Of a stretch of DNA of 64,000 bases, positions 22,358-33,900 are shown one piece after another. The notes under the pieces are model-generated. The model was not told the origin of the DNA. It was given only the letters and a program-made list of their open reading frames with translations, and searched no databases. The DNA is from Turbatrix aceti (lineage: Eukaryota; Nematoda; Chromadorea; Rhabditida; Panagrolaimidae), in contig OZ017769.1 in assembly GCA_963969345.1 (NCBI GenBank), positions 4,901,725 through 4,965,724 on the forward strand. Direction: 5' to 3'. Numbering within the stretch: the first letter of the stretch is position 1; the number at the start of each line of letters is the position of its first letter. A program made the position numbers and the translations under genes.

Positions 22358-23855
22358 CGCGCCCATTTTGATGCCGCCTTTCACAGCTTCAGGTCTGCCG
22401 GGTTTCCCCTCTCCGCTGCCGTTTTCTACTTACTCCCACCCCTCCAAATCGTTCAAATAGCTATCGTACCTACCGTACCCGTTCTGCTCATCTCTCATCT
22501 CTGAATTTTCACTTCTACACAAAACCGAAAGTTGTTCTTTTGGCAGCTGCGTTTTTTTTCATTTTTTTTGAGTTGAACCATCCACCACCATCACCCACCG
22601 TGTTTTTGTCAGTCGTGCCTTCGCTTTTCTTTCGAACGTTATACAGAGTCTTTTTATGTTGTTGTCCTAATAAAAGTGTTAACAGGTGCTTAAGTGAGTA
22701 GAGTACCATTTCTTTTGCGATTTGAACCTTTGGTCGATAAACGGGGTTTGTATTTGTTTTTTTTAAAGGTTTTTCTGTGAAAAAAGTTGAAAAAATCGTA
22801 AATTTTCAAATTTTAATGAAAAAATGTTGTGCCTGGTTATACATTTTCTGACCGGCACTAAATACATAAAAGTGCAAGGACACAATGTTTTAACGTATAA
22901 AAGTCGCATACGTACATACAAACAAGATAGATAATGCAGAGTTAATGAAAAGCATGCTGCTGCTGGTCTGCGTGGATTAGCCGCAAGCGGACCGGACCAG
23001 ACCACCGCTGGCCTGGCCTGGCGTCGCTGCAAATACCTTCCGCCATTGCCATGCGGGCATATACGGACGCCTGTGAAATACCGTGAACGAACGCGAGAGG
23101 TCGTCATGACGACAAAGAACAGAAGGCCCGGTCGCCAGGCCCACCACTACCGCGCGCTCCGCCTGGAGCTACGTACATTAATTGTTAGCAGGCTGGCTTG
23201 CGCAGCCATTTCTACGCCTGGCTTGCTTCATTCGGTTCTTTTTGGACGTAATAGGGGATCAGCTGCTCGACAGAAGCACACGCCCTTCTTCGTCTTTCGT
23301 TCTAGTTTTCGTTTCATTTGTTTCATCAAAGTTGAAATTAGGCAGCTTTTTCGCACGCTGCGTTGCTATTTTTGGACTTCGAATGATTAAAACAGGCAGC
23401 AGGTGTCCCATGGGAACGGTATTGTGGAGTTTTTTGTTTCTCCGTTTCTCCGTGCCCTCGATGACGTCTCGGACGCGCCTCTTTTGTTTGAAACCCAAAT
23501 TGTATGGCTCCGGCACCAATTTTGTCCCTGTGCCCTCCATTGTGCGTTGAGTGTATCCGGGTAGGAAAAACTTTTTTTTTGCCCCCACTTTTTGTCCAGA
23601 CATCCGGTGTGTCGGCACGGTGCCGAACACTTTACGATACTTTTCCGGGTTTTGGGTTAACAATTGTTTATCGATTTTTTTACCTCATTTTTTTTCACTT
23701 TCCTTGCTTTAAAATTTGATTTAACCTGACGTATTTAGTTTTTTTGCCCCGATAAAGGTGACGTAAGCGGCATGACCTCGTCCCTAAACCTGACCTGCCC
23801 TCTGCGACAACGACTGATTTGAAGACGGCGCTGGCTGCCGCCTGAACGGGCCTTC
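22358..23855. other. Intergenic region downstream of the cuticlin-like gene and upstream of arl-13
   Basis: No gene was recognised. The first part is the 3' UTR of the ZP gene, ending near the AATAAA at 22669. The remainder is mixed-composition DNA and should contain the arl-13 promoter. I looked for an RFX X-box-like inverted repeat before arl-13 and saw none that fits. Confidence 0.6.
22669..22674 (+). terminator. Poly(A) signal of the cuticlin-like gene
   Basis: AATAAA lies 312 bp after the stop codon at 22357, on the same strand, after a T-rich 3' UTR-like stretch. Confidence 0.55.
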
Positions 23856-25272
23856 ATGGGCAACTGCGTCGGCGGATTCAAGCGCAGCCGCAAGATCATC
23901 CCGTGGAACAAGAGCAAGTGAGTCTACGCCGGCCAAAGTCATTAAAATTATTCAATAGGGGTTTTTAGGACCGTCGTATTCTGCGTAATCGGTCTCGAAG
24001 GCGTCGGAAAGTCCACCATAGTCAAGGCATTGCAGGGAGGTAAGATTCGTTGCAAGACATGATCCGGAATTTAAAAATAATTTTTGAAGGAAATTTGAAC
24101 ACTGTAACTTCGACCAACGGATTTTCGAGAGCCGATTTTGAAATTAAAAAGCAGAAATTGGTGGCTTACGATCTTGGAGGGGCGGATCGGATTAAGGATA
24201 TCTGGAAGACGTACTACCCTGAGGTGAGCCAGAAATTATTTTGTGAGTTTTGTCAAAATTTCAATTTTTTAAATTTCAGGTGTTTGGGGTTGTTTTGGTC
24301 ATCGACGGATCCGCGCACAGTCAAATGAATGCAAACCGGCAGATTCTGGCGGTCTACGCGGAAGAAAAAGCTCTGAAAGGAAAACCGCTGCTCGTGCTTC
24401 TCAACAAAAAAGACCTGCCCGATTCGCTTGAAGATCTCGAGTTCAGCGAGAATTTTCAGCTGCATGATCTCGCCAAGAAAATCGGCGCTGGGATCAGAGT
24501 TGTGAGCAAATTTTTAATTTTAAAAAAATCATGAATAATGCATGCTTATCCCAAAAATTGGTTGATTGCAGGAATCAGTCTGCGGCGTACACGGCACCGG
24601 CTCCCAAGTAGATCCCTGCATCGTGGACGGCTTTGAATGGCTCATCGCCCAGGTCATGAAAAACTACGCGGTGCTCGAGAAGGGCGTTGACGATGCCATC
24701 AAGGCGCTCAAGGCCCGGCAGCAGCAGGAACGCATCGAGCGACAACACCGCCTGGCAATGGCCCAGAAGGCCAAGAAACGGGCACTTCAGCAGGCCAACG
24801 GTCATGCCGGTGAGAACGGCACCGCCAACGGGCAGGGCTTGCCAAGGACCCGTCTTCAAAAGATTCTCTCGTATACCAAGCTCAAGAAAATTGAAAACGT
24901 TCGTTTATCCCTTTTTTTTCTATTTTTTATTGCGTGCACGCATAAATACGCATGTTTCAGAGGGTGACTCCCGACGCGGCAGACGGGTATACAAACGACG
25001 GTTTTGCGGCCGACGCGGACGGTATACAGGCATCTACCGTTCCAGGTGAGAGCATCGAGATGGCAGTGATTACGCCGAGACCGACCCCAGAAGTTCCTCC
25101 CAGCACGACAGAATCTTCGGTGGATGCGCCGGCTCCGGATTTGCCATCGTTGATGAAGTTTAACATGGAACCGAATCAGCCGAGTCCTTCGCCTCCGCAG
25201 TCTCTGCCTTCGCCATCGAGGCAGGGAAAAGAGGAACCACAGGCTGATGCCGCCGAGGAACGGGTCACGTGA
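23856..25272 (+). CDS. arl-13: ARL-13 (ARL13B-type) ciliary small GTPase
   Basis: Exons 23856-23917, 23969-24039, 24090-24223, 24280-24501, 24572-24898 and 24961-25272 give 375 residues. GTPase motifs: P-loop GLEGVGKST (29-37), switch II DLGGADRIKDIWKTYYPE, where the usual Gln after DxGG is replaced as in ARL13B, and NKKD. The G domain is followed by a long helical, Lys/Gln-rich stretch and a Pro-rich acidic tail, the ARL13B layout. The N-terminus MGNC suggests dual lipidation (myristate on G2, palmitate on C4), and exon 6 begins RVTP (273-276), which fits the RVxP ciliary-targeting motif. ARL13B acts in the ciliary membrane as an exchange factor for ARL3 and in protein import. One donor (GTTCGT after 24898) is weak. 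CC2D2A, another ciliary gene, lies 5.6 kb away. The identity is confident; the lipidation and RVxP roles are inferred. Confidence 0.92.
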
Positions 25273-26190
25273 TGAAGCGCATGGGTCGTCTGCTTCGAAA
25301 GTGCTTTTCTCTGGCCTTTGTACAGTTTTTTAGAGTATCAAAAGTAAAGATGCAACGCTCAAACTCGATACCGGAGGGGAAGGGGAGAGGGGAACTCATC
25401 AGGAAAGAGGTGACCTGATGAGTAAGTAAGCACTGTGTCTATTTGCAGCGTGATATGTGCTTGTTCAACAGAACCCACCATTTATTTGCTAGCCAGGTAA
25501 AAAAGTCAGAAAATATCTAAGATGGACTAATTATTCTTAAAAAAATTAAAAAAAAACTAGCACTTGTTTTTTTACAATTTTGAGTCACATATTCTATTCC
25601 TTGTCTTCCAAAATCCCGGTAAAACATTTTTCAGAACTTTTACCGGTAAACAAAACGCGCGTCTTTGATTTTTATGAAAAAAAACGTCAGAAGCCGAATA
25701 TTCAAAATTCATTTTTTTAATTGATATCCCGGATTTTGCGCATGAAATAATTGTGTCGCCAAATGTAAATCGGCTCGCAAACTGACCTGAATTCCACAAA
25801 AATTAACAAAAATTAAGCTGTAGCTTGAAGCGAAAGTTTTCAGAGACAAAAAACATGTTACCAGATATTTCGCACTTTTTTACGACCTGAACCCGCCCGT
25901 AGCCCCCTCTGAAGCCGGATCCATGATCGGTTCGGGGGTCCCGTGGCTAGCATAAACAAACAAGCGCAGCGACCGAGGCTTGTTTCTGGACGACGTGTTT
26001 CCGGCGGGACCAGTCTCCGTGTACCCCTGCAAGCCGGTAACCGGTACTCTCCCCCTTGTGTACCCAGGGGGGGGGGACCCGAGCCGAGAGGAAGCGTCAG
26101 AGGGTGATGCACTTCCACTCAACCTCCTCCGCGATCCACGCTCCAAGCATGACGCTGAGACTTTTCGTTCCTCGACGACGACCGCGATCG
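25273..26190. other. Intergenic region after arl-13
   Basis: No gene was recognised. It contains an AT-rich middle part (about 25500-25850) with TTTTACCGG-like words, and a run of nine G at about 26068-26076 shortly before the next gene. Confidence 0.6.
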
Positions 26191-27293
26191 ATGATGACGG
26201 CTGCTGCGGTGTTCGTGGCACTCCTTGTCCTGCCGTTTGGCGCTCAGGGAGGCTACCTGGGCCGTGTACACACTGATGCGTCTGAAATCGACAGTTTGCT
26301 TTTTACATTTATGCTTCCAAGAATCCTGCACGAAATTGCTCCGATGCAGAGGGTGGCTCTCATGCAGATTACCCTCGATGTGGGCAATATTTTTGGGCCA
26401 CAGGCGCTGAGGAGCTTTATGCAGTGGCTCGAGGCTAAGAATACCTTCAACAGCGTGAGTTTTTCTGCTTAGAGACTTTTCTTCACTTATATCGTGTTTA
26501 GGAACAAGCCGAGCTCTGGGTAGACATGCTGGCCAAGAAGTCGAAAGGCGCGCGCCTGATGGGCAACACCCTGGCCCTCCAGCAGGCGTCCAACGTGCTG
26601 ACGGCCTGGAACAGACTCCAGGTGATAGCCTACAGCCAGGGCACAACGCCCTACGAGTTTGTGCGTCTCATCAACGAGATCTACAATTCGGTAGACACGG
26701 TAGACCGAAGCCAGCTGAGCAAGGTTTTCGAGGAGGTGTACGGGTACCCGCTGCGCGAATACTTTATCCCCTCGATCAACTACCCAGCTTTTGCCAGGCT
26801 CTACAGCTATTTTGGCATCCAGATGCAGGCTTCCAACTACGAAAACGCCCTTCTCAACGCCGAGATGCGTGAGCCAGTCGGCCTGAGACCGGCTGAGATC
26901 TATGGCTTTGGTCGCGGAAACGCTCGTTTCCGACCCTTCCAGGGCTTCCGGATGCGCGAAGAAGCCCGCATGCGCATGAACGGCATCCCTCCGGCTGCCG
27001 CGCACTTCGAAGCCATGCGCTCGCCCTATCTGAGGTACCGTGGCGTTGAACCCCTCTTCAATCGTTATGGATATCAGCTATTCAGGGAGACAATGATTCC
27101 GCCCGCCGAGCAGATGGCCATCGCATCCGGAGCCGCGGATCTCGGCACGTACAACCCCGAAATGGTGGGATCCCGCGCGTTTGGGCCCTTCTACCCCAAC
27201 CAGGGCTACAACCAGTGGCTGCACGACCAACACAAGCACCGACACCACAACAAGGATCAGGAATACCTCGACTACGCTTATAACGACTACTGA
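26191..27293 (+). CDS. Secreted helical protein of unknown function with His-rich C-terminus
   Basis: Exons 26191-26454 and 26502-27293, joined in phase 0, give 351 residues. The start chosen gives a compact signal peptide (MMTAAAVFVALLVLPFGAQG); in-frame ATGs at 26149 and 26107 would add a longer basic leader. The mature protein has no cysteine-rich or known enzymatic motif. It looks mostly helical (for example LPRILHEIAPMQRVALMQIT), followed by a Met/Arg/Phe-rich middle (GRGNARFRPFQGFRMREEAR) and a C-terminal tail HDQHKHRHHNKDQEYLDYAY, which could bind metal. I do not recognise the family. Its clear signal peptide and conserved-looking exon suggest an extracellular or cuticle-associated role, but this is only inference. 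Confidence 0.82.
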
Positions 27294-29703
27294 AGAGCTT
27301 TGACGCTCGACGCTTCGACACTGCCCCCTCCTTTATCTGTACACATCCCCGAGGATCGTTAACCAGTAAATCACTGATCATTGTTTCTCACGAACAATTA
27401 AACATGCGCAGTCGACGTAAACGTGCCAATTCCGTCAATCAGACAGGAAACGTGAATTAATTTGATATTATATTAAATTCACGCTCGTTTAAAACAAGTG
27501 GCAATAATTCGGGGTTTTCGCTCAAGCTATTATTGCCTGCCAACCGGTTCATCCAGATTAGTCGCATCTGCCGTCGGTTGCCCCCTGCGACCGCTTGTGC
27601 ACCCCTCGAAAAACCGAAAAACAATTATTAAAGTCGCTCTTATGTCAGTTCTTCATTTTTTTTGCTCCGAGTCGGATCCAATTACCGTCTTTTTCGTCCT
27701 AACAAAGCCCAGGTGAGGTGACGGCAACTACCTGATTAACCCCGATCTTAGTTGGTACCTCTGCGAACGTGTATGTACGTGAATTCGAACGTGAACGCCC
27801 TTCACACCTCAATTTATGTATAATATTTTTTTGCTCCTCGAACGAACCCCGAGTTGAGTCATTATCCTTGACGCCGACCATGACTGTCTATGATTGAAAA
27901 GACAAAAACATACACTTCGGAAGCCGCAGATGGGCCAGAGTACAGCCATTTTCGGCTTTGAGCACCCACTCGGATGCGCCTTTCAAGGTGAGTCGAAATG
28001 ACACTCGAAAAATTATCTGCGCAGTCAGTCACGGTGGCCTAGAGAGGAAGAGAGTCGATTCGATTCACAGCCTCCCTCAACGACTCGTCCATCGCGGCAA
28101 CGGATGACCTCATTCAGACACGGGCACTCACTCGGTCTCCGCTCTACGCTCTCCGCTCTCCGCTCTTCGTGATTGACCGTCACGCGGCAAGGCCGCCGTC
28201 GCTCCTCTGCTATACGGTCCTTCGAGGGCCTCAGATATAAATAGTATTTCACCGATGGCTGCTGATCTTCCGGAATTTACATACTCAATCTGGGGAATTT
28301 TTTATTTACCAGCTAGCCCGGCATGGGCTCGATGATCCCTTTTGAGACCACTCGAGAACTCGAAATACGATCAAACGATCAAATTTTTAGTCGGTCATTT
28401 TGAGTGAAAGTGGATTTTAAAAACTACACGCCCCCTTGGTCCCGATGTTGTCCTGCCCCCAGCAGCATGCGACTGGGAAAAGGATCGGAAATAAACAAAA
28501 ACAAGTGAACCGCTTGCTGGGCTAGGCCTTCCAGCTGTTTGTCCCGGCTTTTGTTCGCAAAAGACGTCCTCGCGGGTCGAAAGTCGTTGTTCGGGCGTTG
28601 ATGGGTTTTAAGATGTTTTTTGAGCCACTCTGAGCTTGCTTAAATTCAGCGACCAAAAAATTAAGTGCGTTCGTTCAAGTGTGCAAGTTGGCATTTTTTG
28701 AGTGGTGAAACCTGATTTTTTGTCGCCAGATAAGTTTTACGTGCGCATTTCTGCAATTGGCAAAGAGGGTGGGTGTGTGTTTACATTTGGCACGGCAAGC
28801 AACGACTTTGGCAAATACCGATTGACTTGGGTTTTAGTATCGGTCGCTAACCCCAACTTTCCGTTAGGTTGTGTGCATTAATGATCATATTTAGCTCGTT
28901 TCCGGTCCGGTTGGTTGATTGGCCTCCGTCCCCGGCGTGAACGATGCGATGACCATCCACCACTTTCCCCCTCCCCTCCCCTCCAGCCCCCACCACGGTC
29001 GTCGGTCGTCATCGTCGTTGTCGTTGACGCGAGTTAGGGTGGTCGCGTCTCGGATCACGCTCGAAAGATGAAACAAACAAACAACTTCGGAAGACTCCCC
29101 TTCACTCCTCCTTTTCCCCCCGTTTTTTCACGCCGAGGCAAACACCGCCACTGGCCGGCCGTCCGCCAACCGCCGCTGCCCGCAAAAACGTAAACTATCG
29201 TCGCCGCGTGTGTGCGAGTGTTTTCGATGGGCTGCTTGCCTTGCCGGTCGGATCTTTGTTCTCTAGTGCACTCCCCAGCCGTGATCGTTATTTCGGCCCG
29301 GTGGCCCCTGGATTGCCCGCCGGCGGCAAAACACACTCGCCACACCGTTTCCCCCGAATTTCCCAGCACCCGTGCGGGGCGCGGCGGATGCCCGGATGTT
29401 GCCGAAAAACCGAACTGCGCGTGGCGTGATTTCCCGTGATTGTGGGTTGTGGTTGGCCGTCCCATCGCATTACCGCTGTGTTTTTTTGACGCCAGCTGCA
29501 GTTGTCTTCCCGCCGGGAGGGTCGCTGGGATGGGAAAATGTTCTTTTACGCCCCCGGGGACCGCGGACAAAAACAAGATTCATCCAGAGTCTGGTTGTGT
29601 CCGTGTCGCCTTTAAAAGGGCTTTAAAACGTGCTTTACGTTCCCGTGGCTGCAGCCAGTTTTGCAGCTGTTTTTTTATTTGGTTTCAGAGCCCAAGCCCG
29701 ATA
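27294..29703. other. 2.4-kb intergenic region with a TATA-like element
   Basis: No gene was recognised. A TATAAATA lies at 28236-28243 on the plus strand, followed by only a 26-codon open frame. An orphan exon-like stretch (27930-27987) ends at GTGAGT. The region probably includes the promoter and 5' UTR intron of the next gene, because TTTGGTTTCAG, an acceptor, lies just before the ATG at 29704. Confidence 0.55.
28236..28243 (+). promoter_or_regulatory. TATA-like box
   Basis: TATAAATA lies in otherwise GC-rich DNA. It could serve the small secreted-protein gene starting at 29704 through a 5' UTR intron. There is no direct support for use. Confidence 0.3.
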
Positions 29704-30745
29704 ATGTCTCCCCCATCGCTGATCTGGGTGGTCCTGAGCCTTGTGCTCCCGACAACCGCCCGATTTCTCGAAAAATCACCGTCCGCGCACGGCAAAGTTT
29801 TCGACTACTACGACGTCGCCAAGGGCAATGTGCCGTCCGATCTGGTAGCCGCCAGCGCAGGTGGCAGCAAGCCGAGCGAGGTCTTCGTCGAGGACGGCGA
29901 AGATGGCGCCGGTGCTCATGTGCCGGATTTTGAAGCCGTGAGTAATATTTTTTGTTTTTTTTTGCAAATCGAAATCGAATCCGAACGTGTTCGACCACCA
30001 TGCATGACTGCATAAATAATTTTGCAGAATAATTTAAAAGTGCAAATCCCATTCAATTCTTTTTGAAATGCAGTTTTTCATTTTTCATTTTTCATTTCAT
30101 GAGCACCCTATCCACACACGCGCACGCAGAGATGAGAAAAGGTCCTCTTTTTTTTAAAGTGCGCAAAACAAATGAAAACGATAGTTTGCGTGTTGTTCTT
30201 CTCCGCTTCTCTCCTAATTGGATGCGATTTCCAGAAAAAAAATAACGTCTAGTTCTGAGAAAACTCACGATCCACCGGTTCAAGGCTGGGTCGAACAGAA
30301 ATTAGAGTGAGAACGCCAATTTTTTTTGCATTTTACTGACCGCAAGTTCGTTTCATAATTGCATGCATGAACAGTTTTTCTGCACTTTAAAAAATCCGAG
30401 TGCGAGTTTTTTGTTCTTCAAGTGTAAAAAAAGGCAAATTAGTCTATCAAACGAATCCATTTTTTTAAATTTCAGACAGACCACTTGATGGTCCTAGAAG
30501 GCGCGATCGAGGTACAACCCGCCCTGGAGACCCACGAAGAGGGGGACGTCTACGAAGAGTACTCCGAGGACGCCTTCGAGCCTCAAGAATCGTTGCCGGC
30601 CAACGAGAACGAAAACGTGAACGTGAACGTGAACGAAAAAGACGCGCCGTCATCCAATGCTGCGAAGAATGACGGTGACGTCGTCGTCTTGGAACAGGAA
30701 CCGGAAGACAAGCCAGACGGTGACCTGCAGGTCATCCAGGTGTAG
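29704..30745 (+). CDS. Small acidic secreted protein of unknown function
   Basis: Exons 29704-29937 and 30476-30745 (phase 0) give 167 residues. The N-terminus MSPPSLIWVVLSLVLPTTAR is a signal peptide. The rest is strongly acidic and low in hydrophobics, with EEGDVYEEYSEDAFEPQE and an Asn/Val/Glu repeat ENENVNVNVNEK, so it is probably disordered. There are no cysteines and no known domain. It ends 168 bp from the stop codon of CC2D2A, which converges on it from the other strand. I do not recognise it. The signal peptide and a good acceptor (AAATTTCAG) support a real gene. Confidence 0.75.
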
Positions 30746-30913
30746 GAGACGGCGGCCAGGCCCTTTTCTATCCCCCAGTCCATCAGCCTCCTCTATCGTC
30801 GACAAATATGTATCCCGCTGCATTACGAGTACGCCGTGCTTATTATCTATCGGTTCACAACTTGTATTACTTACTTTACCGTCCCTGAAGCTTGATAAAC
30901 AATTAATTTCCAC

Positions 30914-33900
30914 TCAAAAGTACTTTGGCGTGAGCGAGGCGATGGCAATTGACACAGACACGACTTGATTGACGAAAGGCCGAACATGGACGGCGAGCGC
31001 GAACTGAGCGTTTCGGTTGCTGTTAACGTGAACGTTCGTGCGAAGGACTTCGTCGACAATTCGGTCCTTGGACGAAAAACACGAAGTAAAAGCGACCGCG
31101 CGGATGTCGTAGATGTTCTGGAGTTGGGCGAGGCGGTAGTCGACGTCCGCGGGGGCTTCTAGGAAAGCGTCCGCCTCGGACAGCATTTCGCGGAGGTTTC
31201 GCGAGATCATGAGATTCCACTGAGGAATGCCGTACTGCCTGGCTTCGTCGAAGCGGAGCTTGATCTCTCGTTCGAGGGACGCACGCAGCTCGACGACGTC
31301 TTCGTCGTTGACGGGGACGTAGGAGAGCTCGGTGTGCTGGACCGTGGTCAGAGCAGTCCGATCGGAGGCGCCGAGGAACAGGGGGTCCCAGCTGGACTTT
31401 TTCTAAAAAAAATAAAAATAAAAAAAATAGAAAAATTCTGAAATTAAAAAACATTTAATCGAATAAAAAAAATTTTTAATGTGAAAAAAAATTCTCAAAT
31501 TAAAAAACATTTTCACAGATTTAAAAAAAATTCTCAAATTTAAAAAATTTAAAAAAAATTCTCAGAATTAGAAAATTTAAAAAAATCCCGAAATAAAAAA
31601 AAACAAGATCAGCGACGGAAATCCATCAAAAATATTTTTTCTGCACTTTTGAGCAAAAAAATAGGAAATATGACACCCGGCTGTTTTTACAAATTAGCAG
31701 GCCTGGCCCAAAAGTGAGAAAGCAACGACCACTCAAAAAAGGGTCGCCTGGCTCGCAAAAGTCTGCAAAACGCACCGAAAGATCAAAATCCATGGAACTG
31801 GGATGCGCCGTTTTCTGAATATTCGCAAAAACGTTGCTCGAAGTTACAGCCGTGCCAATACCGCTCAAAGGGGCGATCACGCTTTTTACAGGATAAATTG
31901 CGCCGTCGCAGGCGTTGATGACGACGCAGAAGCCTCCGTAGTTGTTTTCCGGGGCCGGTGGGATGTCGACGTAAACAAAAGCGTTTCTGAGACCCTCCGG
32001 CACCGAGCGCCCGAGCAGCAGGGCGACATTGAGGTGCAGGTGCAGCAGCCAGCACGCCAGGAGCACCGAGTGTTCTTCTTCGGCACCGCATCCGATGGTC
32101 AGTAGCTGCTCGGTGGTTGTCCAGACATCGCACGTGCCGGGGAACGAGACAGGGTCGCTCACGGGTGGAATAGAGGCTACAATGTGTGTTGCGAGGCGGA
32201 CAGCCTGGATCATGGTGCCACCGTTCTCCAGGAGTCCCATGACCTGGGGTGGGGGGCGTAGAGGACAGATGAAGCGGCTGGGGACTACTCGGCGGCCGTT
32301 GGCGTCGGTCACCAGGGCTAGAGTCCGGCGATCTGGGTGGAGTGAACGGTGGTGGGTCTCGAAGCGGGCGCACAGGGCCATTGTCTGAAAAAAAACATCT
32401 GCAATACACTGAAGGCGACCCCAGAGTTGAAAAAACACAGCTGCGCAACAAGATTTAGGCGAACGGCGTTTTTTATTTGTGAACGAACAAATTTTTTTTC
32501 AGCTGTCCAAAATTTTTTTTGCCCTAGTAAAAAACAAAAATTGGGTAGTCCACGTTTTTTCGTTTCGGATAACTTTCTTTTTACATTTTTTTCCGGCTAA
32601 AATTTGAAAAATGTTATTTGCCTTTTTTTTTGTCAAATAACATCAATTTTGACACCTTTACCGTAAATTTAACCCAATTTTTTTATCTGATCAGAAAATT
32701 TACCTGTTTGCAAACGAACGCAAACGCGAACAAATAAATTTAAAAAAAATCTATTATTGAACGAACACGAACAGAAAAAATCAAATTTGTTCGCAAACAA
32801 ACACGAACGTTCACTCATCTCTGGCCAGCCCCCAAAAAAACAAACCGCAGGATCCTCGCCGGGTGCAAAAAGCTCATTATTATTCACCGGCGACGACGCT
32901 ACCGCCGGATCGAGCGTGATCATGACCTTGAGAAAAGTCGCAACCTGCGGCATCTCATATCCCGTCAGGAAAAAAGGCTTCTTCAACGGCAGAAGCCCAT
33001 CAATCTTCCCTAGGCTGTAGATCGTCGAGAACGGCACCTGGACCGAGCCGAGCCAGCGTCGCTCCACCTGTTCGTGGATCGTGTTGGGCTCCCGATCGTC
33101 GTGGGGCAGCGGTGCAATTTCCTGGTCGTAAACAGTGAGCTCGAGGACGTCAGTCATAGCCCGGAGATCCAGCTGCCCGTTTCTGCCGTTGGCGATCTCG
33201 ACGACAAATGTCTGCTGCCAGTTGGCGGATCGTCCCGAGACCGTGAGAGTTCGCATTTTCTTTTGCCGGAAGCGGCAGTCGACGAGAACGTTCATCGGCT
33301 TATTCCCGACTCTCTGGGGCAGGTTGACCGCTGATTGAATGTTCAGGATGAGAGAGAGTTTGTTCGTGACCGCGACTGCTTTTTCCTGGACCCGCATTGG
33401 TTTCAGCTTTCGACTGATGTCGATTTGGCCAAAAATATTTCCAAAACCAGAAAACCCAGCCGAAAAGCTGTCTTCCCGGACGACGTCCGCGTAGCTTCGG
33501 ATGCGATGGACGCTGGCAAATTGCTCGACGAGGTGATTCCGGATGAGCACGGCATATTGGTGACCAACAGATCGAAGCGCTTCGATTCGGGACTGTCCGA
33601 TGGCCGGGCCTCGACTACCCGTCATTCTGGGATCTTCGTCGAGCCAGAATGGGTCGATTTCATTATTCTGGATGGCAATAGGGCGCTGGGCCTCTTCCCG
33701 ATGCAGCAAGGAAGCTTTAAAACGGCGTTCGAGAGCGTTAAAGCGAGCGTTCGTCCGAAAATCGTCATCCGAGCTGATCCTGACCTCATCCGGGATGAGC
33801 TGGAAGCAGTTCTGCGCAGGTTCGGTCTGCTGTGCCATTTTCCGTGCCTTCAATTTCTGCTGCCTTTCTTCGGCCAGTCTTTCCTCAAGCGACGGCACCT

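Noticed and set aside
27930..27987. Exon-like stretch MGQSTAIFGFEHPLGCAF ending at GTGAGT
   Set aside because: No downstream exon joins it sensibly; splicing to the acceptor before 29704 puts the secreted-protein gene out of frame. It may be an orphan first exon but cannot be supported.
29055..29576. 173-codon minus-strand frame with Arg/Gly-rich product
   Set aside because: GC-rich low-complexity translation without domain, splice context or codon pattern; lies in the promoter region of the 29704 gene.
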